A stretch of DNA of 42,764 nt from an uncultured Flavobacteriales bacterium (GTDB lineage: Bacteria; Bacteroidota; Bacteroidia; Flavobacteriales_D; Sanyastnellaceae): positions 1-42,764 of the forward strand of contig CALBSW010000039.1 in NCBI GenBank assembly GCA_937967465.1. Reading direction: 5' to 3'. Positions 15,105-23,673 of this stretch are shown here, piece after piece; position 1 is the first letter of the stretch; each line of letters starts with the position of its first letter. The notes below the pieces were generated by a model that did no database searches, was not told where the DNA came from, and saw only the letters and a program-made list of their open reading frames with translations. The position numbers were made by a program, and so were the translations under genes.

Positions 15105-18100
15105 TCAATCGAACTCTGGGAATCGGTCGGCAAATTCGTTTCTGCGCGACCGCGACGGCAACACCTGATAGATGAACCGCTGGTTGTCCTCTTTGATGCG
15201 GCGCTTGTCGTCCTTCAACTCGGTGATGGCATCGATGAACAGCTGATCCTTGCTGGTGATGTTCATGACCCCATTGCGATACTCGAAGTAGTACCAATTC
15301 TCGTCGTCGAGGTGCAGGTAAATCCGGAGTGTTCCTCCACCGCCCAAAGCCCACTCGATGCGGCCCGGAATGCGGCGGAAAATCGGCTGCTTGTCCATGG
15401 AGACGATTCCGATGCCATTCTCTCCACTGACAAACGCATCCTCGCTTGCGTCCCAGGTCAGGTCGAGTCCCGTGAACAGGAAGCGGTGCTGGATGCTGGC
15501 AGGCGTCTTCTTGAATGCGCCCATGAGGGTCATTCCACCCAACACCTCATCGGCCCCTTCCAACCCGAGCCACTCGCGCAGGGCCGGCTCAAACGTCGTC
15601 TGGGTGATGTCCAAAGGAATCGCGGTGGGCCAGACCTGAATGCGCTCCGCCAAGGCTTTCCAGACCGCATCGTCAAACGGGAAGTCCACCCCTGCCGTGA
15701 TGGAGGCTTCCATGCCCGTGCCGGTTGGGAACACCTTCACCTTTCCAGCTGTGCGCTGCGTCACCATCCCCATGTCCACGGGCAGGCGCACAGGCCCGGT
15801 TCCCTCGACGGCACATTGTCCGGCTTCAAGGGAAATCAACGTTCCCGGCAGGTCAGGCTGGAGCATCTTCTCTGGCGAGCCGGCGAGGTAGCGGCTGTTG
15901 CGCTTGTCATACCGCAAGTCTCCTGTGGCCGCGAGAATCCGGAATTCATCGTGACCCCTCACCTCATCGACAAAGGCGCCATACGGACCGCCTCCGGGCT
16001 CATCCACATCTCGGAAATACGCCCCCACGCCGAGGTGGGCCATGAGCGGCGTCCGCAACGTGGTGTCCAGGGGAATCCGGACATCCTTCGGATCGATGAC
16101 CGCATCGAACAACAATTGCTGCTTGTCGGTCTCCGGACAAGCCGCCTCGAGGGAGACGGCGCCATCAAATTCGAGGTGTTGTCGGGCTGCGGCCAGCCGA
16201 ACCTCACCGGAGAATCCGAAGAACGGACTCAGGCTGAACCCTTCCTGTACAGGGATGGTGCCCCTTCCCACCGTTTCACCACTGGTGTCGACCTCCACCG
16301 TTTCCAATTGAATGAGCTGCTCGAGTCCATTCTCGTCCACGTAAAACAGACTGGCCCTCGCCTCATAGTCGTAGCGGCCCAGGATGTTGACGTCCGCGTC
16401 GAACAGCCGATGGTGCCGAGAAACGACATTGGCCACGATGACCGCCTTTGTGAGCTGGTCCATCTGGGCACGGCGGCGCACCACCACTCTGCCGCTGTCA
16501 GGCTCCACGAAAGCATCCGCCGTTCGGATGAACTTCACGTCCTCACAGGAGATCACGGCTTCCGATATGTCGTAAATCGCCGTGGGCGCCAAGAAATTCA
16601 AGCTATCCTGGTCCGCCCGGGTGCTGTAGAAATTCGAGAGGGACACGGCGTCATCTGTGTCGATGACAAAGTCGTTGAGGGGCTCTCGATTGGAGGCCAT
16701 CTCCATCTCGTCCTTGTCCATGTACCACTTGAACTCGTCCATGTAGCACAGGTACTGGTTGGCGGGGAGGTCAATCTTGGTTTCGCCGTCATTGGAAGCG
16801 AAATCGCCGATCCGGGCATCGAAGTCGATCGTGCAATGCACATTGTCCGTCTTGAAGGCCAACGCCCCTTCAACCCGCTGGTCCAGCTGGAAAGACGCGG
16901 TGTCGCACAGAATCCGCCTGCGGTCAAATTCGAACATCTCCGATGAGAGGGTCGCCCCGTTGAACCGCATGTCGCCTTGTCCCGTCATGCCTGACGCAGA
17001 CAAGGTGAGTGCTCCGGACAATTCACTTTCTCCTTCAAAAAACCGGATGGGAACATCTTCCGAGCGCGCTGAAATTCTCGACTGACGGGGCTCGAACAGC
17101 ACGGCCACACCCTCGCCTTGCACCTCGGGCACCGGTGGCGGCCCGGCACTTTCCCGGTTGGTGAACGTCTGGGCCAATCCTTTGGTGCTGTCTGGCAACA
17201 GGACGAACCGATCGCTTTCGGCATGGGCCGTCCGGAAATCCAGTTTTCCGCCCCCTTGCAGTCCCCCGCCATTCAAGGTCAAGTCCTCATCGAACGTGCC
17301 TGCACCACCGTACACCTGATAACCTCCATTGGGGGTGCTGGTCGTGAACCCGAGATACAAGTCATCCATCACCTGCAGCCTTTCCTGAATCGGTGGCAGC
17401 AGGTCCCCCGATTCCAAGGTGCCATCGAACACCAATTCCTGACGCCCGAGCGCATCGAGACTGTCCAAGGTGAACGGTTCCACCACAAACCGGAACCGCT
17501 CCCGCTCATAGGCCCCTTGCTCGATGGCGGCATCGTCCCAGTAGACGTAGCTCGGGGCGTCGGTCACGAGAACGGGATACTGCGGATACACCTCACTGAG
17601 TCGGCCACTCCGATTGATGGGCACATCCACGCGCAAGACGCCTTCGATGTTTTCGAGCGCATTCCGGACCCGTTTCCGCTTGGCCCGTCCGCGGACATCC
17701 TTTTCCTCGTCGTCATTGACTTTGAGCTTGCACTGTTCCACAGCATTCAGCTCAATGGAGAAGGATTCATAATCGAATGCATAGTCTGATCCGTCGAACT
17801 GCAGGTTGCCTGCACGAACGCCTCCGCCAAATGCGAAGTCCCGGTCCTCGCCGATGACCACCCGACCATCCCGGGGTTCGATGACCACACCCCGGTCGCG
17901 GGACACATCCACACGGTCCACGCCATTGACCTTCAGCTGGTAATTCAGCAGACTGAGTTCACCGTGCGGCTCCCCCACCGCTTCTGAACGGAAGAACAAC
18001 ACGTCGTAATCCCGGCGCCCCGCAGCATTGGCCAGGGCTTCGAAGAGCTTGGGCATGGCCCGCGCCTCGCGGGTGTCCAAGTCCATTTCGAGGTACCCAT

Positions 18101-19607
18101 CGTGTGCCATGCGGATCATCATGGCGCGGGTCTTGACTTCACTCAATCGAATGCCACGTGCCAACTCCAAGCTCGTGAACGTGCTGTCTCCCGTGCCCTT
18201 GACGTGGTTCCGAACCCGGACCAACGGGTGCACCGGATCGATGCCCTGCATCTCCTGGAACATCTCCCGTTCAAAGAAATCCTCGCTGAACAAGATGGCC
18301 GTGGAGCGGCTTGCGCCGGGCGGCCCCTCCAATCGGAGTCGGGTCTCGCCCAACCGCCATGACAGCACATCACAATCCAGGGACACCCTGTGATAGGAAT
18401 CCGAAAATGGCCGGGGACCGAGTCCCTCCTCGGTACGCAGCAGCGACAGCTTTTGTGACGCGAGGTTGAAGCGAAGGTTCAACTCAGGATGGTGCAAGCT
18501 GTCTCCATCCAACCGCACCACAGCTTCCACACCTTGGCCACTGAATTGATTGGACTTCAGGATGAACAGGTTGGCCCGACAATGGACCAACACCGTATCG
18601 CCCCGACGGAAATCCAATGTGGCGGGCTCCGCTTCATCGCCTTTGCCCTGCAACTCGGCACCCCTCACTGTCAGACCGCCATTGAAATCGACACCGGGCA
18701 CGATGTCTGGCATGGACAACCGATTGATGTAGGTATCAAACCTGGGATAACGCGCGGCATCCATGGCCTCGCCCGACTTGTCGTCCCGCTTTCTGAACCG
18801 GGCTTTGTCCGTGAGCTGGCCGAGCAAGGGGTCGGGAAACAACTCCGTGGTGAACCGTGCGGAATCCACGGTGAGGCTGGGCGACTTGAGTCGGATGTCG
18901 AAGGCACCAAAATCGGCATAGTTCCGCCCGGGGTCCCATCCAGAACGGCCCCAATCCACCCGGCCACTGCGGCCTTCAAAGCGGCCTTTCGCGTAGATGT
19001 ACTCTCCGGCTGTTCGTTTGACCACCAAGGTGTCGCCCTTGGCCAACGCCTGCAGTGTTCCAGTGGGGCCGAGAAAAAGGCGGGGAGCGCCCTGTTCAGG
19101 GAGCGACATGGCCATGGGGCCTTCAAACGACCAGGACACACTCTGGGTCTGGTGGAAGACCCCGTCGAGCAACAGGTCCTTGCCCACCGAGAGCAGCGGG
19201 GCAAAGTCGGAGGCCCATCGGCGCTCCTGCATGGCGCGTTCCACTGCTCCATCCCATGCCGCAAACGGAATTCTCAAGGAGTCACCTGCCAGCGCCGCCT
19301 GCGCACTTCGGGCATATCCAAACCGCTCAGGGAACGCGCCGAGATTGCGCTCTTCCATTTGGGTCAAGCGTTCGATGAACACCGAGGTGATCGCCGTGTC
19401 GGCGCCCGGAGCCGTGATCAAGGGCACCAACTTCCGATCCAAGAACCGGGCCGCATCCTTGTCAAAGGGCTCCACTTCCTTGGCCAACTTTTGCACGGCC
19501 TTCTCCAACGCCACCACGTCCAATTCCTGCGCCCAGCATGACGCCATGACGCCCATGCAACACCCAGCCAGCGCCAGGATCCTCCGAATCGACCACAAAC
19601 ACTTCAT
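15105..19607 (-). CDS. Very large exported protein of unknown function (1500 aa)
   Basis: I do not recognise a named family. The protein has a signal peptide (RRILALAGCCMGVMASCWAQ), then a helical N-terminal segment (about 22-140: LEKAVQKLAKEVEPFDKDAARFL), then more than 1300 residues dominated by short alternating beta-type strands with DG, GG and DS turns (for example FGGGVRAGNLQFDGSDYAFD). The C-terminus is Lys/Asp/Arg-rich and helical (DAITELKDDKRRIKEDNQRF). Such a long strand-turn series resembles LptA/OstA- or AsmA-like envelope beta-structures, but no diagnostic motif is present. There is no T9SS sorting domain and no transmembrane segment after the signal, so it is probably periplasmic or outer-membrane associated. 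It is divergent from the capD-like gene (54-bp gap, each with a box about 8 nt before its ATG). The ATG at 19607 is chosen by the signal peptide. Confidence 0.85.
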   Translation of the reverse strand: MKCLWSIRRILALAGCCMGVMASCWAQELDVVALEKAVQKLAKEVEPFDKDAARFLDRKLVPLITAPGADTAITSVFIERLTQMEERNLGAFPERFGYARSAQAALAGDSLRIPFAAWDGAVERAMQERRWASDFAPLLSVGKDLLLDGVFHQTQSVSWSFEGPMAMSLPEQGAPRLFLGPTGTLQALAKGDTLVVKRTAGEYIYAKGRFEGRSGRVDWGRSGWDPGRNYADFGAFDIRLKSPSLTVDSARFTTELFPDPLLGQLTDKARFRKRDDKSGEAMDAARYPRFDTYINRLSMPDIVPGVDFNGGLTVRGAELQGKGDEAEPATLDFRRGDTVLVHCRANLFILKSNQFSGQGVEAVVRLDGDSLHHPELNLRFNLASQKLSLLRTEEGLGPRPFSDSYHRVSLDCDVLSWRLGETRLRLEGPPGASRSTAILFSEDFFEREMFQEMQGIDPVHPLVRVRNHVKGTGDSTFTSLELARGIRLSEVKTRAMMIRMAHDGYLEMDLDTREARAMPKLFEALANAAGRRDYDVLFFRSEAVGEPHGELSLLNYQLKVNGVDRVDVSRDRGVVIEPRDGRVVIGEDRDFAFGGGVRAGNLQFDGSDYAFDYESFSIELNAVEQCKLKVNDDEEKDVRGRAKRKRVRNALENIEGVLRVDVPINRSGRLSEVYPQYPVLVTDAPSYVYWDDAAIEQGAYERERFRFVVEPFTLDSLDALGRQELVFDGTLESGDLLPPIQERLQVMDDLYLGFTTSTPNGGYQVYGGAGTFDEDLTLNGGGLQGGGKLDFRTAHAESDRFVLLPDSTKGLAQTFTNRESAGPPPVPEVQGEGVAVLFEPRQSRISARSEDVPIRFFEGESELSGALTLSASGMTGQGDMRFNGATLSSEMFEFDRRRILCDTASFQLDQRVEGALAFKTDNVHCTIDFDARIGDFASNDGETKIDLPANQYLCYMDEFKWYMDKDEMEMASNREPLNDFVIDTDDAVSLSNFYSTRADQDSLNFLAPTAIYDISEAVISCEDVKFIRTADAFVEPDSGRVVVRRRAQMDQLTKAVIVANVVSRHHRLFDADVNILGRYDYEARASLFYVDENGLEQLIQLETVEVDTSGETVGRGTIPVQEGFSLSPFFGFSGEVRLAAARQHLEFDGAVSLEAACPETDKQQLLFDAVIDPKDVRIPLDTTLRTPLMAHLGVGAYFRDVDEPGGGPYGAFVDEVRGHDEFRILAATGDLRYDKRNSRYLAGSPEKMLQPDLPGTLISLEAGQCAVEGTGPVRLPVDMGMVTQRTAGKVKVFPTGTGMEASITAGVDFPFDDAVWKALAERIQVWPTAIPLDITQTTFEPALREWLGLEGADEVLGGMTLMGAFKKTPASIQHRFLFTGLDLTWDASEDAFVSGENGIGIVSMDKQPIFRRIPGRIEWALGGGGTLRIYLHLDDENWYYFEYRNGVMNITSKDQLFIDAITELKDDKRRIKEDNQRFIYQVLPSRSRRNEFADRFPEFD

Positions 19608-19615
19608 CAATTCCG

Positions 19616-19623
19616 GGAAATTA
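19616..19623 (-). promoter_or_regulatory. Putative -7 element TAATTTCC of the 1500-aa protein gene
   Basis: TAnnTT box on the minus strand, 8 nt before the ATG at 19607. Confidence 0.35.
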
Positions 19624-19645
19624 AACGCTCCGCATGCGCCCGCGG

Positions 19646-19653
19646 TATCTTGC
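19646..19653 (+). promoter_or_regulatory. Putative -7 element TATCTTGC of the capD-like gene
   Basis: TAnnTTG box 8 nt before the ATG at 19662. Together with the minus-strand box at 19616 it forms a nearly symmetric divergent promoter pair in a 54-bp gap. Confidence 0.4.
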
Positions 19654-19661
19654 GGCGTCGG

Positions 19662-21545
19662 ATGATGAACCTGTTGCACACATTGCGCGCTCGGCCACAA
19701 ATCGTCCCCCGCTGGGCGATCTTCTCCATCGACCTCGCCTTGGGGGTGGTGGCATTGGGTGTGGCTTACGCGCTTCGCTTCGAGTTCGACATCCCCTCCC
19801 ACGAACTGGACGCCGCCCGCAGCTTCTTGCCAGCCTACCTCGCCTTCCGCGCATTCGGCATGCTGGTGCACCGCAGCTTTGCCGGCATCATCCGCTTCAG
19901 CGGCTCCAGAGACGCACGCCGCGTCCTGCTGGCCTTGACCACGGGCTCCGCCTTGTTCCTGGCGCTCAATCTCACCTACCGTGCCATGGGCATGGCCTAT
20001 CCGGTGCCTTTGAGCGTCATGGCCATCGAACTGCTGGGTTCGGCCGTCCTGCTCACCGGGTTTCGCATCACGGTCCGCTCCGTCTATCAGCGCTTCCAAA
20101 CTGCACGTCCCACCCCGGTGGTGGTGTTCGGAGCCGGGGAAGCCGGTCTCATCACCAAACAGGCCGTCGAACGCCCCAGTGCAGACCCCTTGCGCGTGGT
20201 GGCCTTCCTGGACGACGACCCCGCCAAGCATGGAAAGGACATCGATGGCGCCCCCATTCATCCAGCCAATCGGGCGGCGAGGGTATTGCAGGACACCGGA
20301 GCCAAGCGGCTCATCGTCTCCATCCAGCATTTGTCCCCTTCCAGAAAAGCCGCGGTCATCGACGCTGCACTCGAACTCGGGCTCCGCGTCATGGACGTTC
20401 CGCCCGCGCAACGGTGGATCCAAGGCGAATTGAGTGCTGGCCAGCTGCGGGATGTCCGCATCGAAGACCTCTTGGGCCGTCCCGTCATCGAATTGGACGC
20501 CTCGGCCATTTCCGCCCAACTGCAAGGCGCCAAGGTGGTGGTGACCGGAGGCGCCGGGTCCATTGGGTCAGAACTTGTCTTTCAAGCTTTGGCCCGCGGC
20601 GCAGCCGAAGTGCTGGCCTTGGACATTGCGGAAACGCCCCTGCACGACCTCGGCCTGCACGCCCGCTCGCGATTTGGAGAAGGCGCCGAAAAGCTCCACA
20701 CCTGCATTGGCGATGTGCGCGACAGCGAAGGGTTGAAGGAGACCTTTGGGACATTCCAACCCGACATCGTCTACCACGCCGCAGCCTACAAGCACGTTCC
20801 GGTCATGGAACGACAACCGCTGCAAGCCTGGCGCACCAACGTCCTCGGCACCACCCATGCGCTCGAAGCCGCCAAAGCTGCAGGGGCACATTCCTTCGTC
20901 TTGGTGAGCACCGACAAGGCCGTCAACCCTTCCAGCGTGATGGGCGCCTCCAAACGCATGGCCGAATTGGCTGTTCGGAGCGTGGGTGAAGGGGGCGACA
21001 TGAAATGCGTCATCACCCGATTCGGCAACGTGCTCGACAGCAATGGAAGCGTGATCCCCCTGTTCCGCCGTCAAATCGAACAGGGCGGGCCAATCACCTT
21101 GACCCACCCCGACGTCACCCGGTATTTCATGACCATTCCGGAAGCGGTTCAATTGGTGATGGAAGCGGCGGCGACCAGCGCCGGAGACGACATCTACGTG
21201 TTTGACATGGGCGAACGTGTCCGCATCGCCGACCTCGCCCGCCGCATGATCCGGCTGGCCGGTCTTGTCGAGGGACAGGACATCCAAGTGGACATTGTGG
21301 GACTGCGTCCCGGAGAAAAGCTCCATGAAGAGCTCATGAGTGGTCAAGAAAACCTCTTGCCCACGCACCACCCCAAAATCCTCCGGGCCGCCCGGACCCC
21401 CGTCGATGGCGATGCCGTGCGGGACAGCATTGCGCAAAGCCGGTCCAACCGATGGACAGATGGCGATGTGCGGACCGCATTGAGCCAGCACATTCCCGAA
21501 TACACGCCCGATCCGGCCTCCATGCCTGAAATTGAATCGCCATGA
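19662..21545 (+). CDS. Membrane nucleotide-sugar epimerase/dehydratase, CapD/FlaA1/WbpM family
   Basis: Inner-membrane enzyme of polysaccharide or glycan synthesis, probably a UDP-GlcNAc 4,6-dehydratase or C6-dehydratase (627 aa, the long form). About four N-terminal membrane segments (WAIFSIDLALGVVALGVAYA; ALTTGSALFLALNLTY and others) precede a first Rossmann domain (VVVFGAGEAGLITKQ, near 155). The catalytic SDR domain then begins with VVVTGGAGSIGSELVFQAL near 292. Its active site has the family's SVMGASKRMAEL in place of YxxxK, with VSTDKAVNPS just before it. It supplies an activated sugar for O-antigen, capsule or glycoprotein glycans. The downstream gene overlaps by ATGA. The second ATG at 19665 is an equally possible start. 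Confidence 0.93.
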   Translation: MMNLLHTLRARPQIVPRWAIFSIDLALGVVALGVAYALRFEFDIPSHELDAARSFLPAYLAFRAFGMLVHRSFAGIIRFSGSRDARRVLLALTTGSALFLALNLTYRAMGMAYPVPLSVMAIELLGSAVLLTGFRITVRSVYQRFQTARPTPVVVFGAGEAGLITKQAVERPSADPLRVVAFLDDDPAKHGKDIDGAPIHPANRAARVLQDTGAKRLIVSIQHLSPSRKAAVIDAALELGLRVMDVPPAQRWIQGELSAGQLRDVRIEDLLGRPVIELDASAISAQLQGAKVVVTGGAGSIGSELVFQALARGAAEVLALDIAETPLHDLGLHARSRFGEGAEKLHTCIGDVRDSEGLKETFGTFQPDIVYHAAAYKHVPVMERQPLQAWRTNVLGTTHALEAAKAAGAHSFVLVSTDKAVNPSSVMGASKRMAELAVRSVGEGGDMKCVITRFGNVLDSNGSVIPLFRRQIEQGGPITLTHPDVTRYFMTIPEAVQLVMEAAATSAGDDIYVFDMGERVRIADLARRMIRLAGLVEGQDIQVDIVGLRPGEKLHEELMSGQENLLPTHHPKILRAARTPVDGDAVRDSIAQSRSNRWTDGDVRTALSQHIPEYTPDPASMPEIESP

Positions 21546-21940
21546 CCTTTGACCCCGCCACAGAGGAGCGTTTGCTTCAAGACTTGCGCAGCTATTTCGG
21601 CTACGCCGACGATCAGATTGAATTCAGCTGGTCCGAGCGGGAGGGCATACACGAGGTGGCCCTGTTCACCTACAACCCCCGGCACACCCACCGATTCCTG
21701 TTCCACAAATCGCATGGCTCCAATCGGGTGCAGGCCCTTCAAGCCCTGCTCGACTACACGCAAACCCACCGGGACCGCGAGCAGAGTTACACCATCCAAT
21801 GGCGGGTGGCCGGCGAGACCGAATTGCACACCAGCTACTTCAGCGCCGGCAACATTCTGATGGCACTGGACAAATTCTTCGCGGGACGCGACCCGCACAC
21901 CGTTCAGGTCTTCAGCGTGGCACTCAACCCTGTCAGCTGA
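21542..21940 (+). CDS. Small conserved-looking protein of unknown function (132 aa)
   Basis: Not recognised. A 132-aa soluble acidic protein without signal peptide or membrane segment. It shows an alpha-beta pattern (LLQDLRSYFGY, then strands around IEFSWSE, HEVALFTYNP and HRFLFHKSH, and helices ALQALLDYTQTH and ILMALDKFF). It starts in an ATGA overlap with the capD-like gene and stops directly before the GTG start of the yigZ-like gene (TGAGTG), so it is translationally coupled on both sides. This makes it a real gene. Its function is probably intracellular; nothing in the sequence ties it specifically to the glycan or IMPACT neighbour. Confidence 0.82.
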   Translation: MTFDPATEERLLQDLRSYFGYADDQIEFSWSEREGIHEVALFTYNPRHTHRFLFHKSHGSNRVQALQALLDYTQTHRDREQSYTIQWRVAGETELHTSYFSAGNILMALDKFFAGRDPHTVQVFSVALNPVS

Positions 21941-22573
21941 GTGGTCCGCGACACGTTTCCTGCACTCGCCGGCCGGGGCGAAGGGCTTTTCAAAGCCAAG
22001 GGCAGCAAGTTCCACGGCTATGCCTTTCCCCTTCCCTTCCACGACGAATCCGCTGCGGAGAAGGCGGTGCAAGACTGCCTCGATGAAGTGCGCAAAGCGC
22101 ACCATGCCGCCCGACATGTCTGCTATGCTTGGCAATTCGGTCCGGACCGCTTCCGGGCAGCCGATGACGGAGAGCCGGGCGGCAGCGCGGGCGCACCCAT
22201 CCACGGCGTCCTCCGCTCCCACGATCTTCACTGGAGCTTGATTGCCGTGGTGCGCTATTTCGGCGGTGTGAAACTCGGTGTGGGTGGCCTCATTGAAGCG
22301 TATCGCGAGGCGGGAAGAGAAGCCGTGCAAGACGCCGGCCTATCGGTCAACATCCTCAAACTGCCCATGACCTTCGGATACACACCCGACTTGACCCGGC
22401 ACGTGATGCAGGCCATCCAAAAAGCCAATGCTGACATTGTCGGAGAACGCTACACGGACCGCTGCCTGCTGGACATCGCTGTCGCCGCAGGCGATGCCGA
22501 GGGCATGACCCATGCCCTCCTTGACATCCACGGGGTTGAACAGATTTCCCCAAAACCCACTTCCAATGAGTGA
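21941..22573 (+). CDS. YigZ/IMPACT family protein (UPF0029)
   Basis: 210 aa. The IMPACT N-domain is clear: ARHVCYAWQFG, then DDGEPGGSAGAPI and VVRYFGGVKLGVGGLIEAY, followed by the ferredoxin-like C-terminal domain (LPMTFGYTPDLTRHVMQAIQ). Eukaryotic IMPACT regulates the GCN2 kinase; bacterial YigZ proteins are thought to act on translation or nucleic acids, but the role is unsettled. The start is GTG, immediately after the upstream TGA stop. No ATG fits the family's N-terminus. The gene overlaps the esterase gene by 8 nt at its end. It belongs to the capD-like operon. Confidence 0.93.
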   Translation: MVRDTFPALAGRGEGLFKAKGSKFHGYAFPLPFHDESAAEKAVQDCLDEVRKAHHAARHVCYAWQFGPDRFRAADDGEPGGSAGAPIHGVLRSHDLHWSLIAVVRYFGGVKLGVGGLIEAYREAGREAVQDAGLSVNILKLPMTFGYTPDLTRHVMQAIQKANADIVGERYTDRCLLDIAVAAGDAEGMTHALLDIHGVEQISPKPTSNE

Positions 22574-23672
22574 CATGAATTGCCTCCATCCCCTCTCGAA
22601 GTGGGCCCTGCTCCCACTGCTGTTTGCCTTGCCCTTCCTTGCTCCTGCCCAATTGGAGTTCGAGCACAATGGCACGGTCCGCTCCTACTACATGGAGGGC
22701 CCGGACCCCATTCCTGCCGGAGCGCCCATCGTGGTCGTCCTGCATGGGTACACCAGCAGTGCACAGCTGATTCGCGCCTACAGCGGGTTCACACCGCTCG
22801 CGCAGGAAGAAGGCTTCGTCGCGGTCTTCCCCCAGGGCACAGAGGACAACTTCGGCATCCCCCACTGGAACGCCAACATTGGCTTCAGCAACACCGATGA
22901 CCACGGCTTCCTCGTGGCGCTGGTGCAGCACTTGCAAGAGGAATACGGGCTCAGCGAATCCTGTACTTACGCCTGCGGCATGTCCAACGGCGGATACATG
23001 AGTTACTCCCTGGCCTGCGAGCACCCGGAGGTGTTCTCTGCAGTGGGCTCCGTCACGGGTGCCATGAGTGCGGCCGACTTTGGATGCACGCCCAGTGAAG
23101 TGGTTCCCGTCGTCCACTTGCACGGCACCGACGATGAAACTGTCGCCTACGACGGCGGTGTGGGCGGCGAAGGATGGGGCGGCGCAGGCGTTCCAGAGAT
23201 CATCGAACACTGGACCGGGCTCATGGGCACGACCACACTCGAAGAATCCACCCTGCCCAACCTCGAATCCGTGGACAACACCTCTGTGGATTTTCTGCGT
23301 TACGCAGGGTCACCTGGCGGGCAGGAATTTCACCATTACCGCGTGAATGGCGGTGGACACGATTGGTTTGGAGTGTGGGGCAGCCAAGATGTGGAAGCCA
23401 CAGAAGTGCTGTGGGACTTCTTCTCCTCCCAGTGTGCTGGGGAATTCACGGACGTTCCAGAGACGGCATCGGCCCAGATACTCCTCGAGCGGGTCGGCCC
23501 AGGAATCCGGATGGGCCAAAGCGGCCGCATCGAAGTCGTGGACCTTCAAGGGCGCATCCTGAACCGCCTGGATCTCGACGCGGGAGAATTTTGGATGCCC
23601 TCCGGCCAAGGCATTCGCCTGCTTCGCGCAACGGCCGCCGGCCGCCATCCGGAAGTCCTCATCTGGAATTGA
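22566..23672 (+). CDS. Secreted PHB-depolymerase/feruloyl-esterase-like hydrolase with degenerate T9SS sorting domain
   Basis: 368-aa alpha/beta hydrolase of the LpqC/PHB depolymerase group. A signal peptide (WALLPLLFALPFLAPAQ) opens the protein. The catalytic triad is visible: the oxyanion strand VVVLHGYTSSAQL, Ser in CGMSNGGYMSY, Asp in LHGTDDETVAYDG and His in NGGGHDWFG. The last 60 residues (GRIEVVDLQGRILNRLDLDAG and so on, ending in EVLIWN) match the shape of a type A T9SS sorting domain but lack the usual LYPNP opening. It is therefore probably exported and sent to the surface by T9SS, acting on polyesters or acylated polysaccharides; the substrate is inferred. ATG 22575 is an alternative start. 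It ends 1 nt from the convergent methyltransferase stop. Confidence 0.9.
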   Translation: MSDMNCLHPLSKWALLPLLFALPFLAPAQLEFEHNGTVRSYYMEGPDPIPAGAPIVVVLHGYTSSAQLIRAYSGFTPLAQEEGFVAVFPQGTEDNFGIPHWNANIGFSNTDDHGFLVALVQHLQEEYGLSESCTYACGMSNGGYMSYSLACEHPEVFSAVGSVTGAMSAADFGCTPSEVVPVVHLHGTDDETVAYDGGVGGEGWGGAGVPEIIEHWTGLMGTTTLEESTLPNLESVDNTSVDFLRYAGSPGGQEFHHYRVNGGGHDWFGVWGSQDVEATEVLWDFFSSQCAGEFTDVPETASAQILLERVGPGIRMGQSGRIEVVDLQGRILNRLDLDAGEFWMPSGQGIRLLRATAAGRHPEVLIWN

Positions 23673-23673
23673 T

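Noticed and set aside
19610..20525. N-terminal extension of the 1500-aa protein
   Set aside because: It would run through the divergent promoter and the capD-like gene. The signal peptide begins at 19607.
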